Shown here: piece by piece, positions 1-7,263 of the stretch
Layout: each line of letters begins with the position of its first letter
Numbering within the stretch: position 1 is the first letter of the stretch
Source of the DNA: Clostridiales bacterium UBA4821
Lineage (GTDB): Bacteria; Bacillota; Clostridia; Acetivibrionales; UBA4821
Direction of reading: 5' to 3'
Length of the DNA stretch: 51,952 nt
Assembly: GCA_002402315.1 (NCBI GenBank)
Contig: DHFP01000147.1
Coordinates: 1 to 51,952 of the forward strand
Position numbers and translations under genes: made by a program
The notes under the pieces: generated by a model
What the model saw: only the letters and a program-made list of their open reading frames with translations
What the model was told of the DNA's origin: nothing
Databases searched by the model: none

Positions 1-23
1 TTTTATTTTTTATTTTTAAAAAA

Positions 24-60
24 CCCGCCGCTCAAAGAATTATTCCCTCAAGCGACGGCT
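24..60 (-). terminator. Rho-independent terminator of the zinc operon
   Basis: Read on the minus strand, an 8-bp stem CCGTCGCT/AGCGGCGG (one G-T pair) closes a loop of about 18 nt and is followed at once by a run of T. It lies just after the small membrane protein gene and probably ends the znuA-znuC-znuB-zur transcript. Confidence 0.8.
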
Positions 61-70
61 AATTTTATAT

Positions 71-241
71 TTATAACTCTATATCTATTGACCTCATAAC
101 GGAAAATAACAAATATCCACCTGTAACAAGAATAATCACGACAGAAAATATAGCTGACGGGATTATCTTTTTATCTACCTGATTTTCAACCGCAGAACTT
201 AATGTTGGCAATTTTTGTACTTCTGTTTTCTTTTCTATCAT
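71..241 (-). CDS. Small single-pass membrane protein downstream of zur
   Basis: A 56-residue protein of unknown function. An upstream in-frame ATG exists inside zur, but the start at 241 has a strong GGGAGGA ribosome binding site and lies only 4 bp after the zur stop, so I use it. The N-terminal half is charged and polar (MIEKKTEVQ...). Residues about 29-50 form one hydrophobic membrane segment (IIPSAIFSVVIILVTGG) and the tail is short and acidic. No domain is recognised. Its position as the last gene of a Zur-type zinc uptake operon, before a terminator, suggests co-regulation with zinc uptake; any direct role there is inference. Confidence 0.6.
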   Translation of the reverse strand: MIEKKTEVQKLPTLSSAVENQVDKKIIPSAIFSVVIILVTGGYLLFSVMRSIDIEL

Positions 242-245
242 TGTA

Positions 246-698
246 TCAGTCCTCCCGCCGGCCTTTCTCCTGGCATTCGGGACAGTATCCATATATATCC
301 AGTTTATGTCCGACAATCTTATATTTTGTTTCTTTTGCAAGGGATTTCTCCAACCCCTCCAATGGGCAATGATTAATCTCAATATTTTTGTTGCAGTTAG
401 TGCATATCAGATAGTGCTTGTGTTTCATCCGGTTTATTTCATACACGGATTTTTTCCCATTAAATGTATTTGTTTTTAGTATTAGCCCCTTGGATACAAA
501 TACATCCAGTATTCTATAAATAGTTGAAAGGCTGATGGAGTTCTCTTGCTCTGTAAGCTTTATATAAATCTCATCTGCTGTTAATGCACGGTCTTCACCC
601 TTTAAAACATCAAAAACCAAATTCCTTTGTTTTGTATTTTTTATACCATTGCTGGAAAATTTTTTATTATTATATATTGGTTCCAAAGCACTCACCAT
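246..698 (-). CDS. zur: Fur-family zinc regulator (Zur-like)
   Basis: A 150-residue Fur-family metal-dependent repressor. The N-terminal winged helix covers about residues 18-85 (TKQRNLVFDVL, STIYRILDVFVSKGLI). The dimerisation domain carries HKHYLICTNC and CPEC, the paired Cys motifs that hold the structural zinc. A Zur rather than Fur or PerR assignment rests on context: it follows znuB by 27 bp in an operon of zinc ABC transporter genes, and the promoter has a Zur-like palindrome. It would therefore regulate its own operon. The start is uncertain: AGGAGG directly abuts ATG at 698, so the next codon (GTG) or a TTG slightly further in would be better spaced. A separate Fur-like paralogue lies at 4033-4473. 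Confidence 0.85.
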   Translation of the reverse strand: MVSALEPIYNNKKFSSNGIKNTKQRNLVFDVLKGEDRALTADEIYIKLTEQENSISLSTIYRILDVFVSKGLILKTNTFNGKKSVYEINRMKHKHYLICTNCNKNIEINHCPLEGLEKSLAKETKYKIVGHKLDIYGYCPECQEKGRRED

Positions 699-725
699 CC
701 TCCTAATTAAGCGTGAAGATAATAA

Positions 726-1559
726 TTATAAACTCATTTCTTTCCTTTTTATTTTACTTTTTACAGAAATGACGCTAAAAAATAACAAATAGCTTACCGC
801 CGATAAAATAACTATAACGGCACCAGAAGGGATATTCATTTCATAAGATATCCAGAGTCCGGTCAAGCAAAAGAAGCAACCTATTATTACTGATAATGCC
901 ATCCTTGACTTTAGATTTTTTGAAAGTAGTCCTGATATAGCAGTTGGTGCTGTAAACAAAGCGAGAACGAGTATGATTCCAACAACACGAATCAATGCCA
1001 CAACAGACATTGCAATTAATATAAAAAGCAGATATTCTAAAAAAGTAGTTTTAATACCCATAATCGTTGCAAATTTCTCATCAAAAAGATAAGACTTCCA
1101 GTAGTCAAATAGTGCAACAACTACAAGCACTACAATCAGTGTAAGAACAGCTATTAAGTAAAGGTCTGTTCTTGTCACCGACAAGATGCTTCCAAAAAGG
1201 TATGAAGATAAATCCGGAGGATACCCCGGCATTAATGCAATAAATAGAATGCCAAGAGCCATGCCCAGAGACCAAAAAAGTCCAATAACTACGTCAGAGT
1301 GTGTTCTGCCCTTTCTTTTAATATAACTTATTCCTAAAGCTGCACAAACCGACATGAATAAAGCTCCAATTATAGGCTCAAAACCCAGGAGATATCCCAG
1401 ACCGACCCCTCCATAGGAAGTGTGGGCAATACCTCCACTCATCATCACAAGTTTTTTTTCAACAATTATTACACCAATTATCCCACAAACAATGCTTGCA
1501 AAAATGCTTGCTAAAAATGCATTCTGGATAAACTGGTACTGAAAAAATGAAGTAAGCAT
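726..1559 (-). CDS. znuB: Zinc ABC transporter permease (ZnuB/AdcB type)
   Basis: A 277-residue integral membrane permease of the ABC-3 family, the membrane channel for high-affinity zinc (or manganese) uptake. About eight hydrophobic segments are visible. Conserved family stretches include MMSGGIAHTSYGGVGLGYLLG near residues 39-60, the region that contacts the ATPase, and VGIILVLALFTAPTAISG near residues 192-210. Length is normal for the family. It starts 1 bp after the znuC stop, so the two are translationally linked. Zinc rather than manganese specificity is inferred from the adjacent Zur-type regulator and operator. Confidence 0.88.
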   Translation of the reverse strand: MLTSFFQYQFIQNAFLASIFASIVCGIIGVIIVEKKLVMMSGGIAHTSYGGVGLGYLLGFEPIIGALFMSVCAALGISYIKRKGRTHSDVVIGLFWSLGMALGILFIALMPGYPPDLSSYLFGSILSVTRTDLYLIAVLTLIVVLVVVALFDYWKSYLFDEKFATIMGIKTTFLEYLLFILIAMSVVALIRVVGIILVLALFTAPTAISGLLSKNLKSRMALSVIIGCFFCLTGLWISYEMNIPSGAVIVILSAVSYLLFFSVISVKSKIKRKEMSL

Positions 1560-1560
1560 T

Positions 1561-2361
1561 TTAATCGCCCTCCTTATGTTCTTTCAATACCCGATGAGGC
1601 ACACCATGGGCTATAAGATCTACAGGACAACCATAAAGGTTGCTCACAACTTCTTCATTAATCTCCTTATCCCCATGATAAACCAGCCGACCATTAATAC
1701 AAGCTAAAGACTTTACATGAGATGAAACAGCAAGAAGGTCATGCGTCACCAAAATGATCGTCATGCTATAATTAAGATCATTAAGCAGCGAGAATATCTG
1801 CTCTCTAGAGCTTGCATCCACACTCGCAGTAGGCTCATCGAGAAGCAAAAGTTTTGGCTCCACTGCAAGAGCTCTGGTTATAAGCATTTTTTGAAATTCT
1901 CCACCAGAGAGTTCGGAAATCATTCTATCCTTAAGCTTATAAATTCCAACTCTGTTGAGCAATTCATCCACTTTTTCTATATCACTGCGTTCATATTTAT
2001 GAAACAACGAGAACACTGGATTAAGTCTGCCCGTCAATACGACCTGTTTTGCAGTAATTGGGAAACTTTTATCAAACTCTGTAATCTGAGGCACATAACC
2101 AATTAATTTTCCTGTTTTACCAGGCTTTCTTCCGTAAACATCTATTTGTCCTGTCGTTGGGCTAACTAATCCGAGGATTGCTTTTAAAAGTGTAGTTTTA
2201 CCTCCACCGTTTGGCCCAATTATGCCTAAGTATTCACCTTCATCAGCATTAAGTGAAACACCTGCTAGAGCAGGTGTTTCACCATATTGTACCGATAAAT
2301 TTTCGATACAAACCGCCTTTTGAAGCTGCCTTGAGTTATGAATATTATTTAATGAAATCAT
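1561..2361 (-). CDS. znuC: Zinc ABC transporter ATP-binding protein
   Basis: A 266-residue cytoplasmic ABC ATPase. Visible motifs are Walker A GPNGGGKTT (about residues 49-57), signature LSGGE (about 150), Walker B LLLLDEP (about 170) and the switch histidine in LVTHD (about 205). It energises metal import through ZnuB. The start overlaps the znuA stop by 4 bp and the stop is 1 bp from znuB, giving a tight znuA-znuC-znuB operon. There is an N-terminal extension of some 18 residues (MISLNNIHNSRQLQKAV) before the ABC domain proper; the real start could be further in, but no better ribosome binding site was seen. Confidence 0.9.
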   Translation of the reverse strand: MISLNNIHNSRQLQKAVCIENLSVQYGETPALAGVSLNADEGEYLGIIGPNGGGKTTLLKAILGLVSPTTGQIDVYGRKPGKTGKLIGYVPQITEFDKSFPITAKQVVLTGRLNPVFSLFHKYERSDIEKVDELLNRVGIYKLKDRMISELSGGEFQKMLITRALAVEPKLLLLDEPTASVDASSREQIFSLLNDLNYSMTIILVTHDLLAVSSHVKSLACINGRLVYHGDKEINEEVVSNLYGCPVDLIAHGVPHRVLKEHKEGD

Positions 2362-3236
2362 TTCATTACCTCAGCCATAAGCTCGGCCATATTTTTAAGG
2401 TTCTCAATGTAATTTGGTGCAAGAGGCGCTAGCTGCACCGTTTTTCCTCCGATTTCCTCTGCAAAGGATTGTGCTTGCTTGCTTGAGATTTCGGCCTGAT
2501 AGAAAATTACTTTAATGTTTTCAGTTTTCGCAAGGTCAATCATTTCTTTTTGTCTCTGAGGAGTTGCTTCTTTGCCATCCTCTTCTAGAGCATACATCTT
2601 AAGATTGTAGTCATCAGCAAGATATCCGAATGCGGGATGGAATACAATAAACTTTCTATCCTTTACACCTTTAAGTGATTTTTGTATGTCTTTATCAAGA
2701 TTATCGAGCTCAGCTATGTAAGCCTGTGCATTCTTTTCATATTTTTCTTTGTTTTTAGAGTTCAGTTGACTCATCTCACGAGCAATAACTTCCACCATTG
2801 TTTTTGCTCTTTTAGGTGAAAGCCATATGTGAGGATCTCTTTGCCCAGGAGAAATTTCTATCTCAGGATATGTCTTTGCCACTTCATCCTGAAGTTTGAT
2901 GATTTTCATATCTTTTATTTCTGCTGCCTTAGGTAAAATATTTGCTGCTTCTGTGGGAACGCCTACAGCAAAGTAAAGTTTTGCCTTGCTAAATTGCTCC
3001 ATTTCCTTAGGAGTAGGTTCATAGTTTTCAGGGCTGTTTCCTGGCGGAACCATTACTACCACCTCTGCCAAGTCTCCACACACTGCTTCCACAAAAGACT
3101 TTTCCGGAACTATTGTTACTGCAATGACTGGTTTTTCAACAGTTGCTTTCTCATTACTGCTACAACCAGAAACCAGCAAAATTCCTAAAGCAATTATGAT
3201 TCCTGTCATTACACTGATAACTCTTTTTGTTCTCAT
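2358..3236 (-). CDS. znuA: Zinc ABC transporter substrate-binding lipoprotein
   Basis: A 292-residue cluster-9 (TroA/ZnuA) solute-binding protein. A signal peptide with lipobox LVSGC places the lipidated Cys at residue 25, so it is anchored outside the membrane. Family features are DPHIWLSPKRA (a metal-ligand His), FHPAFGYLADDY and YQAEISSKQAQ. Oddly, the first metal-ligand His, normally in a PPG-SPH-YEP motif, is replaced: the sequence reads GNSPENYEP, and the His-rich loop typical of zinc binders is absent. First gene of the operon, with GGAGGA 8 bases before ATG, behind a good promoter and Zur-like box. Confidence 0.88.
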   Translation of the reverse strand: MRTKRVISVMTGIIIALGILLVSGCSSNEKATVEKPVIAVTIVPEKSFVEAVCGDLAEVVVMVPPGNSPENYEPTPKEMEQFSKAKLYFAVGVPTEAANILPKAAEIKDMKIIKLQDEVAKTYPEIEISPGQRDPHIWLSPKRAKTMVEVIAREMSQLNSKNKEKYEKNAQAYIAELDNLDKDIQKSLKGVKDRKFIVFHPAFGYLADDYNLKMYALEEDGKEATPQRQKEMIDLAKTENIKVIFYQAEISSKQAQSFAEEIGGKTVQLAPLAPNYIENLKNMAELMAEVMK

Positions 3237-3270
3237 TTTAGTCTTCCTCCATTTATTCGTTATTCAATGC

Positions 3271-3322
3271 AAATGCTAACCATTCGCATTTATATCATAT
3301 CTTAGTGACTATTTTTTGTCAA
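3271..3322 (-). promoter_or_regulatory. znu operon promoter with Zur-like operator
   Basis: On the minus strand, TTGACA (3317-3322) and TATGAT (3294-3299) are separated by exactly 17 bases, a near-consensus vegetative promoter. Overlapping the expected transcription start is a 21-bp palindrome at 3271-3291 with half-sites AAATGCGAAT and AAATGCTAAC in inverted orientation around one base (8 of 10 match). This resembles the Bacillus Zur box layout (AAAT...ATTT). Repression by the downstream zur product when zinc is plentiful is inferred. Confidence 0.72.
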
Positions 3323-3389
3323 TATAAATGTTGATTGCCGTGTAAGTACTCAAATATATTCAATTATTTAACAAATTTATGCAAGGGTT

Positions 3390-3437
3390 CTAACTGTTTA
3401 AAGCCTTCGTAACCTGTAGTTTAATTTCTTGATCCAT
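3390..3437 (-). other. Tiny 15-codon ORF with strong ribosome binding site
   Basis: A minus-strand ORF encoding MDQEIKLQVTKALNS and then a stop, preceded by GGAGGGG five bases before the ATG. The ribosome binding site resembles that of fur. The peptide matches nothing I recognise. It could be a short leader peptide or the 5' end of a gene that has been lost. The rest of 3237-3518 is AT-rich and shows no other gene. Confidence 0.25.
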
Positions 3438-3518
3438 ATCAGCCCCTCCTATTTACATATTGATATTTCTCGTATCCTATGCTCTCCCATTCAATTATAA
3501 ATATATTAAGTTTTTTGT

Positions 3519-3809
3519 TTAATAGATACTCATTTTAAGCTGTCTCAAGGTTTCCTCCAGCGAATTTCCACTGCTTGTATGGCATCTTATAACAGGGATT
3601 TTTTTCTTTTTTGCTTCCTTGACGGCAGTAATCACTATCTTATGTGATACCGTACTCGTGAATAAAACAATAGCATCAGGTGCACCTACACACTTGTCAA
3701 ACTTGCTATGCATCTGAGTAAACACCTTAATTTTGTGACCATGTCTATCCCCAATGGTTTTGTATTCATCCCTCATTCTCTCATGTCCGCCTACCAATAC
3801 TATACTCAC
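3519..3809 (-). CDS. DUF2325 family protein
   Basis: A 96-residue protein of the DUF2325 family: it begins MSIVLVGGHERMRDEY and contains FTSTVSHKIVITAVKEAKKKKIPVIRCHTSSGNSLEETL. The fold looks Rossmann-like (alternating beta strands and helices), with Cys in KCVGAPD and RCH. Molecular function is unknown. The longest ORF starts at 3815, but that GTG abuts GGAGG; the second GTG at 3809 has correct spacing, so I use it. It lies just downstream of the perfect 24-bp palindrome that carries a Fur box, so iron-dependent expression is likely. It is not obviously co-transcribed with fur upstream. Confidence 0.72.
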   Translation of the reverse strand: MSIVLVGGHERMRDEYKTIGDRHGHKIKVFTQMHSKFDKCVGAPDAIVLFTSTVSHKIVITAVKEAKKKKIPVIRCHTSSGNSLEETLRQLKMSIY

Positions 3810-3846
3810 TCTCACCCCTCCAGTTCATCATTATTCTAGTGCTTAA

Positions 3847-3899
3847 TTTTTATAGGTTTTGATATTGATAGTCATTATCAATATCAAAACCTATAAAAA
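3847..3899 (-). promoter_or_regulatory. Perfect 24-bp inverted repeat containing a Fur box
   Basis: Two 24-nt arms (3847-3870 and 3876-3899) are exact reverse complements around a 5-nt centre. The core reads TGATAATGACTATCA on the minus strand, one mismatch from the 7-1-7 Fur consensus TGATAATNATTATCA. The arms run far beyond a normal Fur box and would also form a strong RNA hairpin. It could serve as operator for the DUF2325 gene and as the end of the fur transcript; both roles are inferred. Confidence 0.7.
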
Positions 3900-3934
3900 A
3901 ATATATTATTATGCTTTTTACTAGAGCAACAGCA

Positions 3935-4048
3935 CTACTCCGAGTAATACCCGGAACAGTCACATCTGTTATTCTCATTTGTTAATAAAATTGAAGGTTC
4001 ATTATTACAAGTAGGAAGTTTCCTCTGATGCTCTATTTGCTCAAGCAT
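3935..4048 (-). pseudogene. Decayed copy of a FeoB-associated Cys-rich peptide gene (37-codon ORF)
   Basis: A minus-strand ORF of 37 codons starts inside the end of fur (ATGCTTGAG) and ends CDCSGYYSE-stop; the frame beyond the stop reads CCCSSK. Both the DNA (TGTTCCGGG-ATT-TC-GAG-AG) and the peptide pattern match the 3' end of the intact Cys-rich gene at 4532-4675 (CSGDCSEQQRKSC). The hydrophobic N-terminal segment is missing. I read it as the remnant of a duplicated Cys-rich feo gene; a functional short Cys peptide cannot be excluded. Confidence 0.4.
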
Positions 4049-4473
4049 TCTTTGCAAACTCCATATATCCTGACCTTGTGATTTGTTACATTAAAGCCAT
4101 ACTTGTCATGAACTTGCTTTTCCAATGAATCCAGAAGATCGTCTTGCATGTCGATTACTTTGCCACAGCGTTCACATATGAGATGGTGATGTTCATGCTC
4201 TTCTTTAGTATCTACAAACTGATATCTGATGTAGCTGTCATCCAAATTTATCTTGCTTACAAACCCAAGCTTTTCCAGTAAATCCAAGGTTCTATACACT
4301 GTTGCAGTACCGATTCTATTACCTTGCTGTAAAGCAGCTTTTTGGATTTCCACTGCATTCAAGTGCTTATCACTGTTTTCCTCAAATAAATTCAGGATAA
4401 TCTTTCGTTGTCCTGTTAGTTTTAAATTATTATCTTTAAGTTGTTTTTCAAAATTATTGATTTTTTTATTCAT
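4033..4473 (-). CDS. fur: Ferric uptake regulator, Fur family
   Basis: A 146-residue Fur-family repressor. Winged helix about residues 10-90 (LTGQRKIILNLFEE, TATVYRTLDLLEKLGFV), then the metal-sensing His cluster EHEHHHLICERCGKVIDM and C-terminal CKEC, giving two Cys-x2-Cys structural zinc pairs. Assigned as the iron regulator rather than PerR or Zur because it lies 58 bp downstream of the feoB/Cys-rich pair with no terminator between, and three Fur-box palindromes occur in this region. ATG at 4473 has GGAGGGG upstream. It probably represses feoA, feoB and the DUF2325 gene with Fe2+ as corepressor. Confidence 0.85.
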   Translation of the reverse strand: MNKKINNFEKQLKDNNLKLTGQRKIILNLFEENSDKHLNAVEIQKAALQQGNRIGTATVYRTLDLLEKLGFVSKINLDDSYIRYQFVDTKEEHEHHHLICERCGKVIDMQDDLLDSLEKQVHDKYGFNVTNHKVRIYGVCKECLSK

Positions 4474-4531
4474 CTATTTCAGCCCCTCCCTATTTCTTAA
4501 GGAGATATATTATATTATCTTTAGACTATCT

Positions 4532-4675
4532 TTAATATCTACAGCTTTTACGTTGCTGCTCTGAACAATCCCCGGAACATCCTGTGCAAGAACCGTTTCT
4601 AATACTCTTTAAAGATTGATATGAGCTATATCCAATGACTGCAAATAACAAAATTCCTACTATGATGGTCGACAT
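4532..4675 (-). CDS. FeoB-associated Cys-rich membrane protein
   Basis: A 47-residue protein with one N-terminal membrane helix (MSTIIVGILLFAVIGYSSYQ) and a Cys-rich tail (CTGCSGDCSEQQRKSCRY). This is the hallmark of the small FeoB-associated Cys-rich proteins found beside clostridial feoB; function is unproven but a role in Fe2+ handling at the cytoplasmic face is assumed. The longer ORF starts at 4729 inside feoB; the ATG at 4675 has GAGGAG upstream and follows feoB by 20 bp, so I use it. A decayed relative lies at 3935-4048. Confidence 0.82.
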   Translation of the reverse strand: MSTIIVGILLFAVIGYSSYQSLKSIRNGSCTGCSGDCSEQQRKSCRY

Positions 4676-4694
4676 AATAAAAATCACTCCTCTC

Positions 4695-6683
4695 TTAGTA
4701 AGCTGTCTCTTTTCCAGTATTTTTATCACTTCGTCTAATCAAGTAATACACCAACCCGGCTATCAAAATAATTACGATAACAGCAGGCACGAATCCACTT
4801 GATAATTCACCATACATCAGCAAAGTCCCTACCTGTGTTACGAGCATAGCTAATGTATACCCAACGCCTATTTGAAATAGTATCGCTCTAACTAACCATT
4901 TACGTCCGCCCATTTCTGCATTCATGGCTCCTATTGCTGCAAAGCACGGAGGTATGAATAAGTTAAATACCAGAAACGAAAATGCGGTTATAGGAGTAAA
5001 CATTTCAGCCAGTGGACCACCCGTTGCGTACAGCGCTTCATCTGAAGCTGCTAGAATAACCGCAAACGCTGCAACAACATTCTCTTTAGCAATAAAACCG
5101 GTCAATGTGGCTGCTGCCATTTTCCATCCAACAAATCCCAACGGTATTAACAAAGGAGCGACAACCCCTCCAACAGAAGCCAAAATACTTAAACCTTGAT
5201 CTTCTACAGGCTGTAAATTCCAACCATAAGTTTGCATAAACCAAACTAAGGTGTTCATAACCAAAATAATCGTTGATGCTTTTACAATGAAGGCTTTTGC
5301 CTGCTTAATCATTTGCCTGAATGCATGCTTCAAACTCGGAATCTTATACTCAGGAAGCTCAAGAATAAAAGCAGATTTACTTTCAAACTTGAATATTTTC
5401 TTAAGCAGCAATCCGCCAAGGATGATTAAAGTGCCAGCGATTAGGTACATACTTGGAAATACCCAAGTGGCTCCTGGGAAAAATACCGCAGCAAACAACG
5501 CTATTATCGGCAACTTAGCACCACAGGGGACAAAAGGGGTCAACATTATTGTCACTTTTCTCTCATTGTCGTCTTCAATGGTCCTCGCTGCCATAACACC
5601 GGGGATTGAACATCCAGTCCCTACAACCATCGGGATAACTGACTTTCCAGATAATCCAATTCGTTTGAAATAACGGTCCATAACAACAGCAACTCTTGCC
5701 ATATAGCCGCTGTCCTCTAGCAGAGCAAGACAGAAAAACAATACCATAATAAGCGGCAAAAAGCCAAGTATCGCACCCACACCACCTATGGCACCATCCA
5801 CGATGAGTGCCTGAAGCAGCGGATGCACGCCGATGCCCTCCAAAAATCCATTAGCCACATTTGGCACAATTTCACCAAACAAAGTATCATTTATATATCC
5901 AGATACCCTTCCGCCAAAACCGCTTATTGAAAATGCATAAACAACCCACATGATAAGTGCAAATATAGGAAGTCCTAAATAAGGATTAGCAACAACCCGA
6001 TCAATCTTGTCAGAAAATGTGATTTCATTAGATTTCCTCATTTGAATGAAACATCTACCTACAATTGTTTTGACGTAGGCTTGTCTTGCCTTATCCTCCT
6101 CCTCAGTCCCTTTCCCTTCAAACTCTGGTGGTGCCTGCGTTTTTCTTTCCACAACTTCAATTGCTTTCGAAACAAGCTCTTTCAGACCTTGGCCCTCATT
6201 AGCGACAGTCTCAACAATTTCACATTTTAGGAATTCCGATAAACCTTTTACATCGATCTTGTCACCGTAACGTCTTACAATGTCTTGCTTATTGAGGGCA
6301 ATAACAAGCGGAATGTTCAATTCCAGCAGTTGGGTTGTGAAGAACAGACTTCTTTCCAGACTGCTTGCATCTATGATGTTAATAATGACATCCGGATTCT
6401 CCCCGAGGACAAAGTCTCTTGTAATTGCCTCTTCACCTGTAAAGGGTGCTATCGAATATGCGCCAGGCAAGTCTACAACGCTAATCTGGTTGCGCCCTCT
6501 CCCTTCACCGATGGAACCCACATGACTTTTTTGTGTAAAGACTTTGTATTCACGCTTTAGATTCGCTACTTTTTTTTCAACTGTTACCCCTGGCCAGTTA
6601 CCTACGTATTCTATCTTGCCTGTTATCGCATTAAACAATGTAGTTTTCCCTGAGTTGGGGTTTCCTGCTAAGGCTATCTTCAT
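4695..6683 (-). CDS. feoB: Ferrous iron transporter FeoB
   Basis: A 662-residue Fe2+ permease of the inner membrane. The N-terminal G domain shows G1 GNPNSGKTT (about residues 7-15), G2/switch I in NWPGVTVEKK, G3 DLPGAYS and G4 NKQD, followed by a linker to about residue 220. The membrane half has two Gate-type regions, including VVGTGCSIPGVMAARTI with the conserved Cys and the later PPCFAAIGAMNAEMGGRKW. Length is usual for the family. AAGGAGG lies before ATG 6683. A Fur box and a TTGATA-17-AATAAT promoter lie upstream. The Cys-rich partner and fur follow, apparently in one transcript. Confidence 0.95.
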   Translation of the reverse strand: MKIALAGNPNSGKTTLFNAITGKIEYVGNWPGVTVEKKVANLKREYKVFTQKSHVGSIGEGRGRNQISVVDLPGAYSIAPFTGEEAITRDFVLGENPDVIINIIDASSLERSLFFTTQLLELNIPLVIALNKQDIVRRYGDKIDVKGLSEFLKCEIVETVANEGQGLKELVSKAIEVVERKTQAPPEFEGKGTEEEDKARQAYVKTIVGRCFIQMRKSNEITFSDKIDRVVANPYLGLPIFALIMWVVYAFSISGFGGRVSGYINDTLFGEIVPNVANGFLEGIGVHPLLQALIVDGAIGGVGAILGFLPLIMVLFFCLALLEDSGYMARVAVVMDRYFKRIGLSGKSVIPMVVGTGCSIPGVMAARTIEDDNERKVTIMLTPFVPCGAKLPIIALFAAVFFPGATWVFPSMYLIAGTLIILGGLLLKKIFKFESKSAFILELPEYKIPSLKHAFRQMIKQAKAFIVKASTIILVMNTLVWFMQTYGWNLQPVEDQGLSILASVGGVVAPLLIPLGFVGWKMAAATLTGFIAKENVVAAFAVILAASDEALYATGGPLAEMFTPITAFSFLVFNLFIPPCFAAIGAMNAEMGGRKWLVRAILFQIGVGYTLAMLVTQVGTLLMYGELSSGFVPAVIVIILIAGLVYYLIRRSDKNTGKETAY

Positions 6684-6709
6684 CTTAATTCCTCCTTGTT
6701 TTTTTACTT

Positions 6710-6745
6710 ATTATTTTGATTTTGATATTCATTATCAATATGGTT
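6710..6745 (-). promoter_or_regulatory. feoB promoter overlapped by a Fur box
   Basis: The plus strand reads TGATATTCATTATCA at 6723-6737, one mismatch from the 7-1-7 Fur consensus. On the minus strand a TTGATA element within it stands 17 bases from AATAAT, so bound Fur would cover the -35 region of feoB. Confidence 0.72.
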
Positions 6746-6750
6746 TCAAA

Positions 6751-6770
6751 TAAAAAGCAGCTTTGCTGCT
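6751..6770 (-). terminator. Short terminator between feoA and feoB
   Basis: On the minus strand AGCAGC-AAA-GCTGCT is followed by TTTTA. It suggests feoA is its own unit, with feoB restarted from its own Fur-controlled promoter. Confidence 0.55.
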
Positions 6771-6788
6771 CTATTTATTAAATAAAAT

Positions 6789-7001
6789 TTATGCAAGTTC
6801 AATTGACTTGGCCATATTCTTATCAATAGCATATCGACTGCCTTTGACATTAATTATATAATTTCCTCCAAGTATAGAAATCAAGGTTATTTCTTCCCCC
6901 TCAGAACATCCTAATGTAAATAAGAATTTGCGAATTTTTTCATTACCCGAAACGTTCTTAATCCGCCTTGTATCTCCTGGTTTTGCTTCAAATAGCAACA
7001 T
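6789..7001 (-). CDS. feoA: FeoA-domain protein
   Basis: A 70-residue SH3-like FeoA protein (MLLFEAKPGDTRRIKNVSG, then LGCSEGEEITLISILGGNYIINVKGSRYAID), the small cytoplasmic accessory of ferrous iron uptake thought to modulate FeoB. The track start at 7028 has no ribosome binding site; ATG 7001 has AAGGAG seven bases upstream and matches family length, so I use it. Unusually, feoA and feoB are separated by a terminator and a second Fur box. Confidence 0.82.
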   Translation of the reverse strand: MLLFEAKPGDTRRIKNVSGNEKIRKFLFTLGCSEGEEITLISILGGNYIINVKGSRYAIDKNMAKSIELA

Positions 7002-7043
7002 CTCCTCTCTCCTTCTCTTATCATCCACATCTATATATGTGTG

Positions 7044-7103
7044 TGATATTGATAATCATTATCATCTCTATATAATACTACATTATCTCAGACTCAATGT
7101 CAA
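7044..7103 (-). promoter_or_regulatory. feoA promoter and consensus Fur box
   Basis: The plus strand has TGATAATCATTATCA at 7050-7064, an exact 7-1-7 Fur box, inside the longer palindrome 7044-7064. On the minus strand TTGACA (7098-7103) and TAGTAT (7075-7080) are 17 bases apart, so the operator sits just downstream of the transcription start. The -35 lies inside the 3' end of the preceding small gene. Confidence 0.78.
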
Positions 7104-7263
7104 GAACATTTATCGTCTTACATGAAAGAGTCCCTTCCTTGACGTTTATGTCTCTAACATTTGCGGGATGCATCCTATCATATTGATTATTCTGCATTAT
7201 TATATTCGTTGAAAATTCAAATGCTCTATTTCTCATTTCCTGTGTTATATTTATAGTCGTCAT
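7078..7263 (-). CDS. Hypothetical 61-residue protein upstream of feoA
   Basis: A short polar protein (MTTINITQEMRNRAF..., ending LDIESEIM) with one Cys and no membrane helix or recognised domain. ATG at 7263 is preceded by GAGGGG with good spacing, which supports translation. An ACCCCTAT stretch about 45 bases upstream could pair with this GAGGGG, a possible way of hiding the ribosome binding site. The feoA -35 element lies in its last codons. Between this gene and rlmCD (7264-7507) the DNA is AT-rich and shows no other gene. Confidence 0.5.
   Translation of the reverse strand: MTTINITQEMRNRAFEFSTNIIMQNNQYDRMHPANVRDINVKEGTLSCKTINVLDIESEIM

Noticed and set aside
71..382. Long 103-residue form of the first gene
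   Set aside because: The upstream start lies inside zur without a ribosome binding site; the start at 241 has a strong one.
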